This document shows, in pieces, positions 10,922-22,900 of a stretch of 64,000 nucleotides of DNA; the first letter of the stretch is position 1; each line of letters opens with the position of its first letter. The stretch comes from Owenia fusiformis (taxonomy: Eukaryota > Annelida > Polychaeta > Sabellida > Oweniidae). The stretch is taken from NCBI GenBank assembly GCA_903813345.2, contig CAIIXF020000012.1:17861520-17925519 (forward strand), in the 5' to 3' direction. The translations under genes were made by a program, and so were the position numbers. The notes beneath the pieces are model-generated. The model was not told where the DNA came from. It made no database searches and saw only the letters and a list, made by a program, of their open reading frames with translations.

Positions 10922-11990
10922 CATCCGTCTCTATTTTAATGTTTATTGAAGTTGTAAGGAAATCAGGTTTTGTCATTTGATTTGCTGTCAAAACAAATAT
11001 ACCGTATTGGGACTAGCTGTTCAAGCCCTACGTGTGACGGCATACAAGTAAAAAATGAACAGACTGAATCTATAATTGCTTACGGGTCACTTTTGATTAT
11101 TTCACCCCAACAAAGGTTTTGGGATTATCCGGAAATATGACATACACTTAGCTTTGCCCAAGGCTGTGTCTTTTTATGTTCTGTTTTTAATTTTATTTTT
11201 ATTTTGCATATAATTGATAATCAAGATAAATAAAAGTTAATACAGACTTGGGAAAGGCCAACGTACACCATGATATTAGTAGGTTGATAAAAATCACTTA
11301 AGTTCGCTTATTGCACATTATTTTGTATTAAACGTATTCTTCAATATCGATACATTTTGGATTAAAAAAGCCTCGTGTGATAATAAGAGGTTATGTCACT
11401 ATCATGGCATATATGCCCGAGGTTTTCAGTGATATATGGCCCGACCTTGGGAGCGCCATTGATCTCTGGAAACCGAGGGAATATGTGACCCGATAGTGAC
11501 ATAAACGATTTATAACATACCGATGATGATGTAGAGTGATCAGAGAGTATTGTTTTCTTCTTTAATTTTCTAATAAATGGTTTAAAAACAGAATTTGATG
11601 GTCTGCTCCCGTGTCTGCATTTGACCTGCCTTTAATGCATTACTCTGCGTAATCAACAGAAGATAAAACTATGCGAGCAATTTTCTAAACCTACAACTCA
11701 TAGGCAAAGGGCGATAGAAATCATTTTAAATAAAGATGGCATGGTAATCGATCTGTGTTTATCTATTAATATAGTCCAGAGTAATGATACTTGGTTATTT
11801 GGCTTCCTGTATAAAAAAGCTTTTTCTCCTTCTCTGGCCCGTCGCAGCGCCATCTAGTGTTTGATAATGAATCAAGGTTTATTCTTGATAGGGTAAGTAC
11901 TCATCTATCAGGAAACATTTACATGTTTGGTTATATAGAAACAGTAAATAGAATATTAGGCGTAAGGTCTTAAAAACTAATGGTATACTC
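10922..11990. other. Intergenic with small repeats
   Basis: It holds an inverted-repeat element at 11391-11504 and a block at about 11690-11765 (GATGGCATGGTAATCGATCT and surroundings) repeated at about 17605-17680. No coding segment is recognised. Confidence 0.5.
11391..11504. repeat. Short inverted-repeat element
   Basis: TTATGTCACTATC at the left edge is the reverse complement of GATAGTGACATAA at the right edge, and the flanking bases inside continue with partial pairing. It is MITE-like, about 114 bp. Confidence 0.55.
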
Positions 11991-12680
11991 ATATGTCTGA
12001 CCTTAGGCCTAAGTTATCGTCAAAATACCGTTTCTTAGTTTACATGACCTCAGGCCCAACACTGGCGGATAATGAGGGGGGCTGGGGGCCAAAAAGGCCT
12101 TCAGGCTCCAAAAAGTGGGCCTTTTTGGTCATTACTGGGCCTTTTAAGGCCTTACTTTTTAATTTCAGGCCAAATTTTGAAGAAAATGGGCCTCAAAGTT
12201 TCAAAATTTGGGCCCACTTTTGGGTTTTAGGGGCCCAAATTTTTTTTTTCGCGGAAGTTTTTTACTCTGACCTGAAATTTGCCCCCCCCCCCCTTGTTGG
12301 TTTCCAGATCCGACCCTGCCCAAGGTCTCACTAATAAATGGTTCATTTTGCACCCGGCCTTAGGCCCAAGGTCTCTTCGATATATCAAATATTGTTATCT
12401 GACCTTAGGCCTAAGGTGTCATTAATACATGGTTCCCTTTATACACTCAACCTTAGGGCTAAGGTCTCGTCGATATACCGTTTCGTGATTAACAAGACCT
12501 TAGGCCTAAGGTCTCATCAGTGAACGGTGTCCTTATACACTCGACCTTAGGCATAAGGTCTCGTCAATATACCGGTTTGTGATTTACATGACCTAAGGCC
12601 TAAGGTCTAATCAATGAATGGTTTTGTCATATACGTACCTTTAATACACCTGACCTTAGACCTAAGGTATAAATGACATT
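11990..12680. repeat. Satellite with a palindromic CCTTAGGCCTAAGG core, interrupted by an insertion
   Basis: The motif GACCTTAGGCCTAAGGTCTC recurs about every 55-65 bp with intervening text such as GTCGATATACCG. Between about 12057 and 12320 the array is interrupted by unrelated G/C-run sequence rich in GGCC, and the motif is split at CCCAA/AAGGTCTC around it. Frames in this region (for example 11993-12334) are low-complexity by-products. Confidence 0.75.
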
Positions 12681-12858
12681 TAACAGATCTTAGGGGGGTT
12701 AGTTGACAATGTAACTGAAAACTTGAGAATGTGTTACTATAATATAAAGCTGTGCATAACCTCACTAGGATCGAAATGACACAACAAATTATAATAGGTT
12801 GACACTGGTAGTGAAACCAAGTCACTAAAATGACAAGAAGGATAAAGATTATTAAAAT

Positions 12859-13809
12859 ATGAAGATTCACGGCCCGTTACTTCTGTTCATTAATTTATTT
12901 CTCAACAACATCTCAAGATTACGGTTTGAATGGTGGAAAATCGACTAAATTCTTTCCCACATTTGGGTACATCTACAAAATACCAACGATTAGGACAGAC
13001 ATAATGACGTTGGGGTCATGCGACATAGAAATAGGAATTCTACAATATTTAAAAAACGGTCAAAATGTGTCGCAGTGAATTATAACATAAAGGACGCAAC
13101 CTGTCAACTTTTAGTCAAACAGCCTAAAATCAAATACAAAATGATGCGAGCAAAAGAATGGAGGGTGTATTCAGAGAAACCTAAAAGAATGGAGGGTGTA
13201 TTCAGAGAAACCTCTCGTTGTATTGAATCTTCCACCAGACTGTAAGAATGAAAGTGATTCATCATGGTCTACTAAAATACAACCAGATATAGAAAAGCCT
13301 CCATTTGTAGTAGCATGCAACCGCGGACGGGTTGTAACTCAAAAGCAACCTGCCACTTATGAATTATCTTTTGAACAGCTTACCTGGACAAATTATTGTT
13401 CAGGGTTCCGTACTTCAGATGACTTGTTTTGGATTGGATTAGAAAAAGTTGATGCTCTTACTAATACATATAAACACAGAGTCACATTTTCTATTTTGAA
13501 AAATGCAGAGTGGAAGGGAGCTACCTTTTCATACTTTTCAATAAGTGATGAGAATGACGGATACAAACTGAGTATCAGTGGCTACCAGCAAAGAGAAAAA
13601 TCTTTAGAAGATGCTATATTTAACAATGAGGGGATAGCAATATCAATGAATTTATGTTTCTAACTAAGGATAACATCACTGACAGCAATCCTTGCGCAAG
13701 CCAAGGAGGATGGTGGTACAACAACTGTACAGCTGTTAACTTCAACACTGCAGAAGGAAATATGTTTTGGGGGAAACATATACAATATTTCGGTAGCAAA
13801 AATGCTTGA
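12859..13809 (+). pseudogene. Decayed paralogue of the fibrinogen-related gene at 15591
   Basis: It aligns along its whole length, and about 150 bp upstream, with the intact gene at 15591-16538. Damage seen directly: a 2-bp loss near 12910 after the signal-peptide codons; a loss of about 16 bp near 13050 removing the CQKSEQ-type codons; a 31-bp tandem duplication (AAAGAATGGAGGGTGTATTC at 13152 and again about 13183) that shifts frame; and a 1-bp loss near 13635. Each piece still reads as the family (CVAVNYNIKDATCQLL, ISDENDGYKLSI, GGWWYNNCTAVNFNT) and ends at a TGA at 13807. The four lesions in different places make sequencing error unlikely. Confidence 0.85.
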
Positions 13810-14675
13810 CAAGAAACTAATATGATATTGAAACGACCTGACCAGTGACTGTGAGTGAAATAAACTTAGAATATCCACCATGAACGCGATGTAAATTACA
13901 TGTAGTTAGACTAGGCGATCGGTGGTTTAAAAGAATATGATTTATCTATATCTAATACACGGAGATATCCTACGGAGAAAAGTAGTTTTCAGGAAATTTC
14001 TAATGTTTTCTGATTTTTGGCTCTTAGATGTTCATCACCAAATCAAATTGACGCCATCTTTTTACCAAAAAGATTTACATCCGTGTTTTCAACTCGTTAG
14101 AAAGGTTCAATGAAACCGTTTAAAATAGAAATATAAAAGATTGTTAATTAAAATATGATGAAAGTCCAGTGAAAATATGAATGACACCTCTTAGAAAAGT
14201 TTAAAATGGGGACTGAACTTAACGGCATCATCGTATTATCTCATCAAAGTATAAAAGTACATTAAAAAGTAAAATTAATTCGAAAATTAAAGCGTGCTTA
14301 AAAATCAATAATGGTCGCCTTTGCAATAATTGCAAAGCATGGTTACACTACGCTGAAATATACTTGTATATTGTAACATATTTCAGAATTATGAAAAAGT
14401 ACGTGGTGTTACAAGGTCAAATTATTGTACACACTGTAATTATCAATTTAATATTAATTTTTGTAATTATATTTTGCTTACAATTTATTTCGCCATTCGT
14501 CTTCTATAAACCGTGAACAAAATAAATATTTCCCCCGGTATGTATTCGTCGACACTGGTCCTGGTAATACGAGTAATGTGTGACATCATAACGACAGGCC
14601 GTAGTAATGGCGGTCCATAATGATTATCCGAAAAAGTATGATGACTTTTATGTTCGATTCGTAATAAAGACCTCA

Positions 14676-14791
14676 GAGCAGGTATTATATCGACGAATAA
14701 ATACCAAAGAGCTAGGTACAAACGTTTTCTGTGGTTCGAAAGCCTCTGTTCCTAGCCCCAAGGTATTTATTCGTCGATATAACACCTGCTC
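14676..14791. repeat. Palindrome with 30-bp arms
   Basis: The left arm GAGCAGGTATTATATCGACG... (14676-14705) is matched by its reverse complement at 14762-14791 with one or two differences, with a 56-bp spacer. It is probably a miniature transposon. Confidence 0.65.
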
Positions 14792-14870
14792 TTCGGTCTA
14801 TATTTCTTAAATATAAGCCTTCTAAACTAGTGCTAATATACATAAAAGGTCTGGTAAGGTGGTAATAAAT

Positions 14871-14975
14871 ATAGGTTATTTACTGGGAGGGATTTGAATA
14901 TGGGTTTTATTGCTCAAGGTTTTTTATCTTTCGAGGAATAGAACCCATATTCAATCCCGACCAGAAATAACTTAT
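14871..14975. repeat. Palindrome with ~33-bp arms
   Basis: GGATTTGAATATGGGTT on the left pairs with AACCCATATTCAATCC on the right, and pairing extends to ATAGGTTATTT/AAATAACTTAT with a few mismatches. Confidence 0.6.
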
Positions 14976-15074
14976 TTCTTCCATAATACATTCCTCTAAA
15001 ATGTTACATTTGGACAATGCTTTTATCAAAGGTTTTAGCAAAGGTTGAAAAATAACCGGGAAAACAAAAATAAG

Positions 15075-15180
15075 TTAATACGTTCCAATACGATTTTTCT
15101 TCCAAGGACAATACGATTTTTTCATGTATAACGTTCCAATACGATTTTTTCCCGGGGACAATACGGTTTTTTCATGTAAT
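15075..15180. repeat. Short tandem motif AATACGATTTTTTC
   Basis: Four copies of a 25-40 bp unit containing CAATACGATTTTTTC alternate between GTTCCAATACG and GGACAATACG contexts. Confidence 0.5.
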
Positions 15181-15590
15181 ACGAACCATTACAAGTCTTA
15201 TTCCTTCATATTTCACTGGGAAACCAGTAGTATAATGGAATAATGTACATTATCACTAAGAATTTCAATAGTATTTGCTCATTGAATAAGTAGAAAACGT
15301 GAGCGTTCACAATGAGAGTTAACTCTGTTATTCTCATGTAACGATTGCTTCACAAAATAGATAATAAGACATTATAATTACGATACAATCAGAATAAGTG
15401 CACCGTTCGTCACACCATTGAAATTCATTAATAATTCATAATTTTGTAATATAATGTAAGCTTAATAGCTACAACGTACAGTACATGCACCGCTTCACTA
15501 GGAATGGAATGACACAACATATGAATATAGGTTAAAATTGCTTTGAACATAAGTTACTAAAATAACAAAAAGGATATCGAATATTAAAAT

Positions 15591-16538
15591 ATGAAGATTT
15601 GCGGCCCGTTGCTTCTGTTCATTTCTTTTTTTCTTCATGACACATCTCAGGATTACGGCATGAATGGTGGTAAATCGACTAAATTCTATCATACATTTGG
15701 GTGCATCTACGAAATACCAACGATTAGGACAGAAGAAATGACGCTCGGTTTACAGGACATGGAAATAGGAATTCTACAATGTTTAACAACATGTCAGAAG
15801 TCAGAGCAACCAAAATGTGTCGCAGTGAATTATAACATAAAGGACGCAACCTGTCAACTTTTAGCCAAACAGCCTAAATTCAAATACGAATTGAGGCGAG
15901 CAAAAGAATGGAGGGTGTATTCAGAGAAACCTCTCGCTGTGTTGGATCTACCACAAGACTGTAACGGTATACAAGGTCCGAGGTATGATATGATACAACC
16001 AGACCTTGAGAAGCCACCATTTCAAGTAAACTGCAACAATTATCGGACTTTAATTCAGAGACAATATGCCGATACAAATGCATATTTTGAGGCACGCACC
16101 TGGTCGGATTATCGATCGGGATTCAACGGTTCAGATGGCTCTTTTTGGGTCGGTTTGGAAAACATACATGCTCTCATCAGTACGTATAGTTATAGTGTCT
16201 CATTTAACATTAAGGATTCAAATTCAAATTGGAAGAGGGCAACCTACTCGGATTTTTCAATTAGTGATGAGAATGATGGGTATAGGTTACAAATTGGTGG
16301 TTTCCAACCAGGTGGGGGTCTACAGGATGACATTTTTAACAATGGAGAAAACAACAATATCAATGGATCTATGTTTCTAACTAAGGAGAACATCACTGAG
16401 AGCAATTCTTGCGCAAGCCAAGGAGGTTGGTGGTACAACAACTGTACAGCTGTTAATTTTAACACTGCTAAAGGAAAAAAGTTTTGGGGAAATATTCAAG
16501 ATATTTCGAAAGTAAATATATTTTTGGTGAGAAAATAA
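15591..16538 (+). CDS. Secreted fibrinogen-related protein with N-terminal PAN/apple-like region, 315 aa
   Basis: The first ~20 residues (MKICGPLLLFISFFLHDTSQ) form a signal peptide. Residues about 35-115 have cysteine spacing and CVAVNYN...CQLL text like a PAN/apple module. From about residue 122 a fibrinogen-related domain begins (LPQDCNG, PPFQVNC) and includes WSDYRSGFNGSDGSFWVGLE, SDFSISDENDGYRL and GGWWYNNCTAVNFN near the end. This type of domain acts as a lectin or pattern-recognition module in invertebrate haemolymph. The usual acidic calcium-site residues before the SCA motif are replaced (ENITESNSCA), so calcium binding may be lost. No collagen stalk is present. The gene has no intron. 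A dead tandem relative lies 2.7 kb upstream in the same orientation. Confidence 0.85.
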   Translation: MKICGPLLLFISFFLHDTSQDYGMNGGKSTKFYHTFGCIYEIPTIRTEEMTLGLQDMEIGILQCLTTCQKSEQPKCVAVNYNIKDATCQLLAKQPKFKYELRRAKEWRVYSEKPLAVLDLPQDCNGIQGPRYDMIQPDLEKPPFQVNCNNYRTLIQRQYADTNAYFEARTWSDYRSGFNGSDGSFWVGLENIHALISTYSYSVSFNIKDSNSNWKRATYSDFSISDENDGYRLQIGGFQPGGGLQDDIFNNGENNNINGSMFLTKENITESNSCASQGGWWYNNCTAVNFNTAKGKKFWGNIQDISKVNIFLVRK

Positions 16539-17009
16539 GGAATCATTCACTTTGTCCAAATGATGGAGGAGAGTCATTCCATGGGCTTTTAAGAGAATTG
16601 AAATATCAACATTTACATTCACAATGACACTGATAACGACAAATTGGATGAAGAAAATTATAATGTCGATTAGCAATCCATTTATCCCATCTAAAGAGCC
16701 TAGAAATTATATATTATGCCAGATAAGAAGTATTTAGAGTTGATGGAATTATAATCAGGTGATCATGAATTTATTAATGTTTGACTGACACTTTGAGTGC
16801 ACGTGGACACCATATCCTCCGGGAATCCATCTCAGTTAAAAATCGATCCTAGTATAGGTGAGGACGCAAAGTCGTTCATTATCCTACTCTACGTTAAATC
16901 TATCTACACGATTTGAATATGTTTTTTAATGTTGTCGATCAGTATATCTTATAGTAATGGAATGTATTCACAAGCCCAGGAACATAGTTCAATAAATGTA
17001 GTTCAAAAT

Positions 17010-17080
17010 TTCAACCGCCCCCACCCCCTTACCCCCACCCACTCACCCCCACCCCCTTACCCCCACCCACTCACTCACTT
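17010..17080. repeat. CACCCCC-type microsatellite
   Basis: Imperfect repeats of CCCCCACCCACTCA and CCCCTTACCC run for about 70 bp. Confidence 0.6.
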
Positions 17081-17690
17081 TATACTGCATAGAGAACTTG
17101 TTCCTGAGCCTGTTCATGTAATATCGCCCCATAAGTCGAAAGATAAGGCCTACTGATTTTTCATACAGGAACATTTGTTTTCGTTGCCTGAAAACTGTCT
17201 CAAGTTTGCAAAAACGAACAAACAAAAATATACCATTTGAAAGAACCAATCAGAGAATGAAAAATTTGCAGTGGATAAAAACAAAGATTCCATTCTCTTT
17301 CGGAGAATATGCGTTGCAATTTCAATAAGGTGTATTTTGTCCTAGCCATACGGGGCGTAGAGGAATACACATAGGTGGAATCTTTTAAAAGATAAACATA
17401 CATCACTATGTTTCGTTTCAATAAAATTTAACATATGTTCAGTAATCGTCTATTTATTTATAGGTCTGTGGATATTTATACTGTGTTCTATAAACACGAA
17501 TTTACATAAGATTTCGTACAGTAAGTGTGTATTTTTAGAAAATTTGAGAACATATAAAGAACACACCAGAGAACATTAAAGGAATAAAATTAAACAGGTG
17601 TATTAGGCAAACTCATTGGCAAAGGTCGATAGAAATAATTTTTAAATAAAGATGGCATGGTAATCGATCTGTGTTTATTTATAATTATTC

Positions 17691-17995
17691 CAAGGAGGAT
17701 TGGCTCCCAGGATCGGCTATCGATATTTTCCAACAATGAAAACGTCGAAATGTCGTTATTTTCTGAAATTATTACCGAAGATAAATTTAAAATAAACAGT
17801 CCAAAAAATTCGAACCAATATATCGATCATTTCTTGTGAGTTTTGGAATTTTTCATTTAGGAATAAGACCAAAATTCACGATTCAAATGCTGAAGTGAAC
17901 AAAATGGTGGCTGTTTGAATTCAAATTTTGAATCACGACATTTCCATATATGGGACAGAATATCGATGTTGCACTCTGGGAGCCAATCCTCCTTG
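17691..17995 (+). mobile_element. 305-bp MITE, family with 9-bp target duplication (copy A)
   Basis: The ends CAAGGAGGATTGGCTCCCAG and its reverse complement lie at 17691 and 17995. The flanking 9 bp TAATTATTC is duplicated exactly (17682-17690 and 17996-18004). A diverged copy in opposite orientation is at 59670-60053. Nine-base duplications are typical of Mutator-like and some Merlin-like elements. No coding capacity. Confidence 0.75.
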
Positions 17996-18515
17996 TAATT
18001 ATTCTGATAATACTGGATTATGTTGGTGCTGCCATCTTTATATCGGCCCAGAACCTATGCGTAAACTCTTATGCTCAACCATATATCTTCATAAATTAGA
18101 TTTAAATATTGTTCAGAAAAAAATATATGTTCGAGAATAGAAAGTATGACCACAAACAGTTTCTATTATTGATAATATATAAAGAAATCGGATTTCAATT
18201 ATCACCCCCTTGGCAGTGCAGCTACAAGGAAGACCTTTTCGCTCTAAATGTTCCAATCATTTTGCAGAGATCAACATGTAGGGAATATTACAACATGTAG
18301 TTGTCCTACATTAAGGTAATTTTGTATGTTCCCCTGATGGCTTCCTCATCGGATTCTCTTGTTATTTCCAGGTACACACAACTCATTCTACATATGGATT
18401 ACAATGTTCAGCTTTGCACAAACAATACAAAAATGTTCTTAAACATGTCCTTCAGGTTAGATGGTTAAATCACAAAACTATTTTCTTTTCACAACCTTTA
18501 TTTCAACTTCAAGGA

Positions 18516-19313
18516 CCACGGTGTGGTATCCAAACTGTGTGCATACTATGCACGCAGATTGAAACCCTGACAAACTGCGCGCATATTTGAAAATGACAGA
18601 TGGAGAGGACACGACTCCCATAAGGATGAAGAGTACTGGAAAAACAAGGTTAGTTTTGTTTATCAGACAGTACCATTATGTGGAGACTAGCTTACTTTAC
18701 AAGAAGCACTCGATTTTTTCCTGGTGTAAACTTATCGTTCCTTATCGCTTTCGTGTTCAAAATATACAGTGTTGCGTCATATAATGTCTGTTTGTCGTAG
18801 TTTGAAATTCATTCAGCTCTACATCTTGTGTTTGCATATACTGAAAGATACAGGAATGCTGCAAATAGTATAAGTAATATAGTATTTTCTATTTCTGTGA
18901 AAAGTGCGACATCTTAAAGGTGCAATAATTAGTGCAGAGGGGTCATTCAACGATCATGGACCAGTGTCAAAATATATTTAAGTTTGGATATTTCATCAAG
19001 ACTAACATCTATTTTTATTATCTACAAAGAAACCCCCTAGATAAACATTATTTTAGCTGATATTCCTCTTGAAACATGGCCTTATTAGTCCTTATTGCCC
19101 CTTTAACTTATGTGTCGATAATCGAAAAACCGATTACAATTTTTCATTAATCTGCTTATATTTTAAAAGCTACGTTCATCTACATGGACGTATGAAACTA
19201 TAAAATAATGCAGAATGAATGTCTCAAAATGACGTTTGAAAACACTTGTATGATGCAATGTTGATATGCGCGCAGTTTGTCACATTGTATGTACGCAGTT
19301 TGGAAACCACGGC
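18516..19313. mobile_element. ~800-bp element with ~60-70-bp terminal inverted repeats
   Basis: The left end (GGTATCCAAACTGTGTGCATAC ... AAACTGCGCGCATAT, 18521-18590) matches the reverse complement of 19258-19313 (ATATGCGCGCAGTTTG ... CAGTTTGGAAACCAC). The interior has no recognisable gene. Confidence 0.6.
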
Positions 19314-19341
19314 GGAGAACGTTTCGGATCACATCTGGATC

Positions 19342-19452
19342 CTTTTTCACTGTAATAAAAACTGAACTGTTCAAGCGCTACAAAACATATATTTTTCTTT
19401 ATTTAATTGTTTTTGTAGCGCTTCAGTTCAGTTTTTATTACAGTTGAAAAAG
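19342..19452. repeat. Palindrome with ~42-bp arms
   Basis: CACTGTAATAAAAACTGAAC and AGCGCTACAAAA on the left are mirrored by TTTTGTAGCGCT and GTTCAGTTTTTATTACAG on the right, around a 25-bp AT-rich loop. Confidence 0.7.
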
Positions 19453-19959
19453 ATTTTCATCAATTATTAAATTATTCAATCAACAGGCAAACACTACTTT
19501 CGGAAAATATTCAAGGTTGAAAAATGTCTCACATGGTAACAGTATGACAAGTTCAAGAAATGAATAAATCCGTGCCCTTTTTCAATTTTGAAAGGCAATA
19601 TATTAATCATTCTCTTTCCACATGAACCTGAATTGAAAAAGTAGGTAATTCACGTAAATACAAGGTTGTATAAAAAAACGCTCCTATTCAAGCGCTCGTC
19701 AAATATACCCAAATATTGATCCGTGTACTTTAATTTGTACTTGCTGCACGTTTTATTGCATGTGCTTGCACATACCTTGTGTTTTATTGGACGGTTTTTA
19801 GTATGAAAGAATGCTCGGTCGCTTATGCAAGGGTCAATTGAAACCGTCACGTGTTCTTCAACGTTTATATATTGATTCCCTGTCAATACACCAAATTTTC
19901 GAGGTTTGGTTTAGTCAAATATAAATATACAGAAAACAAATATCTTCGATCGTTTCAAC

Positions 19960-22900
19960 ATGGCAGACCCAAACGATGATGTTAACGTGGAGGTAGATGG
20001 TGCCAACGAATTAAACAATGTTGATGACAACAAACATGTTCCAGAGGACGTTACTGTCTTTGACAACAGGACACACAAACATTTAGACAAAAAGGAACAG
20101 TGTTACAGCAGTGCTATCAAAGCAAAGAACAGAAAGGTAAAGGGCTTTCCTTTTAAGATATACGGTACATTATTTTCCAATGGACCTTTGAAATATAAAT
20201 CTTTTCTAATTAGATAATCTTAAAATCATATTAATCTTTGGATATTTCGATTATATTAACTTAATTATATTAACTACAAATTCTGACACAAAATTTCACA
20301 TTCAGAACAAATAAATATAATCACCGGATACTTGTCAAAATGCAAAGACAATGTTTATGTTTCTTATTACCAGTTTTCGCTTTCTCTATTTTGTAATTTT
20401 TAAGATACAATTAATGAATAGTGTTCAATTCAAAGGATTTGAAAATCCAAATGTGAATAAACATTCGTGAGAAGATGACAAAAATATTTATACTTTTCTG
20501 AAATCGTTTACCTCATTTTGAAAAATGTATATTTGTTTCATCAAACAAGTACTTGAATTAGACTTCATATTGAACTAAGTGCACTTGGTCACTCGCGCTT
20601 CGGGTCGTTGAACACTTTCTGACCACAAAGGCCCAAGGCAGACAATTCAACTGTGCAGGCTGTTCATTTAACTGAACTTGGATGCGTTGTGCACTTTTGT
20701 ACTATTTAATTCACAAATCATAAACATCCCATCAATTAATCAACCCATCTTTTTAAAAAAAGAATTGGCCGAATTACATGACCATAGCTAAAAGCTAGAT
20801 CAGTTTGTTTGAAAACCAAAAATTGGGAGAATCTTAAGAAACGAAATAGGCTATGCACTTTATGTGATCTAAATGTAAAGGATACCATTCTATAGTTCGG
20901 ATGTTGTCTGATGTATTCGGAGGGTGTATACGTGGTATATACCCACTGGGCCATTATTTTGATTTTTATATCATTGTATTTTATAGGATGCACCATGGTA
21001 CAACAGACAAGACATTCTTGTGTTCATTGGTGGGATGGCCTTCATAGTCGTCACTCTCGGGGCTATGTTCGCATTGGGTAAGTCCGCATACTATTGTGAC
21101 ATCATCATGATAAACCATGACACCTCATTTCTTCTCAGTCCTGAGCTTTTCAGGTGAAAAAAGATGCTATGAGCAGGCCCGTAGCCAGGGGGGTTCGAGG
21201 GGTTCGGGCGAACCCCCCCTGGCCAAAATTTCTTTCAAAATCATGCAGTTTTTCACCATTCTGGCCATTTTTTGTGCGATTTTTGGCCACATATGCCAAA
21301 GTGAACCCCCCCCCCCTAGATTTTTGGGGAAAAGTGAACCCCCCCTTGAAAAATTCTGGCTACGGGCCTGATGAGTATCAGAATGTTTTTACATGGATAC
21401 ATCTGAGTTAAATTTTTTAGGGATATGATCGTTAAATAATACATGTAACAGGTTATTGGCGGAACTTGGAGTATGTACACATGCGTGGATGCTGACCTTG
21501 GATTTTTGAATCGTTTAATAAAAAAACTTTTCTAAATATTTTTTGTAAGTGTAGAGCTTTGAATTGCGTAGAGTAAGCTACAGTCAATAGGTTGTTTTAA
21601 GAACTATGGTCAATCTAAATGTTAACAGTGAGGTTGTTTGCATACATGTACTTAAATTGTTAAGTTGGATTATACCTGAAATTCTAAACTAAGAGGATTG
21701 ATTTAACAACAGAATTCAACGATACTCCTGGCGGTCAAAGTAAAACTTCATTATATCACATGAAGCTCAACATAAAATGTCAATTTCATTATTGATAATT
21801 TGAGTGAAGGTCTAACGGTGTTGAATCATTACCAGTGGCCCCTTGTCAATTTATGTCTCTAATGAAAGACCCAGAGTCGATTGTTGATGCATGTATAAAT
21901 GAGATTTTGTCGAAGCGTCAAGTTTAAGAGCACGGATAAAACACTGGCAGTGTTCAAAAAGGACATAAGTTCATTTGCTAAGTTTGGATATCAAATAGTG
22001 TATGTACTGTACCTATCTACATGTCTATTGTTTATCCTATAAAATTGAATCGTTTTCCAGGATCTTGGCGAAAATGGGACGCACCATCCGGGTATTTCCA
22101 CAATGCAACGATTACAACCATGGAGAGGTTCTTGCCAGAGCCGTACTCAATCGAACCCGGTGTCAAGTGGAGGGATTCCCCAGGGGCGTCGGGTAGATGG
22201 TACTACTGGAGATTACCCCCGGCGAGGGTGACCCTCTGGAGTAGGGTGTTCATGTACGTGGGCTACTTCGGTCACCAGCTCGCCATTTGGTACGTCACAT
22301 ACGCAGCCCAAATGGCAAAGGCCGCGCGACCAAACGGTGTACTAAAGTTTACAACAAAATTGGATCGATACAATTGGACTGCGCTGGTAATAAACATTTT
22401 CTTTCATATAGTTCATCTTGTGAATACGCATACAACATACGATGCTCTTGCTCAAGATACAGTTGAAGCTAGCTCTCAAGGATCCGCCATCATGGCCCTT
22501 GGTCTGATGTTAACGATGGAGTATAACGAGAGGGGGTTCATCATGGGCTGGCCTTCAAGACATGACACTGGCAAGTTCTCTAGGTTTATTTATAGACTTC
22601 CGATGGATTGTGTCTACGTGATTCGGAAGTATCACGGATATGCGATATCGTGGGCTGCAATCTTCACGTTTTGGTATCACCCTATGGAAAACACATACGG
22701 ACATGCACTCGGGATAACACACACCTGGATGTGGATGCTCCAGGGTAGTTTGATGCACACTAAGTTCCACGCAAACCGCTGGTGGAGATTCATCTTGGAG
22801 AATTGGGTGCTTCTCCATGGTGCCATGGTTGCCTTCCAGACCAAGAACCCTGCTAGTGCGACAGATCTCTGGCCTATGTTCTTCTTTGGCTTTTTGGGCA

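Larger units (their letters stand above)
13810..15590. other. Intergenic and upstream region of the fibrinogen-related gene
   Basis: It holds two near-perfect palindromes (14676-14791, 14871-14975), a small tandem motif at 15075-15180, and from about 15430 a flank homologous to 12700-12858, which probably includes the shared promoter. Confidence 0.5.
16539..19959. other. Intergenic, several small mobile elements
   Basis: It contains a C/A-rich microsatellite (about 17010-17080, CACCCCC units), a MITE at 17691-17995, a TIR element at 18516-19313 and a palindrome at 19342-19452. No coding segment is recognised. Confidence 0.5.

Noticed and set aside
12057-12334. Frame encoding GPKRPSGSKKWAFLV-type text
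   Set aside because: It reads through G/C homopolymers and GGCC repeats of an insertion in the satellite.
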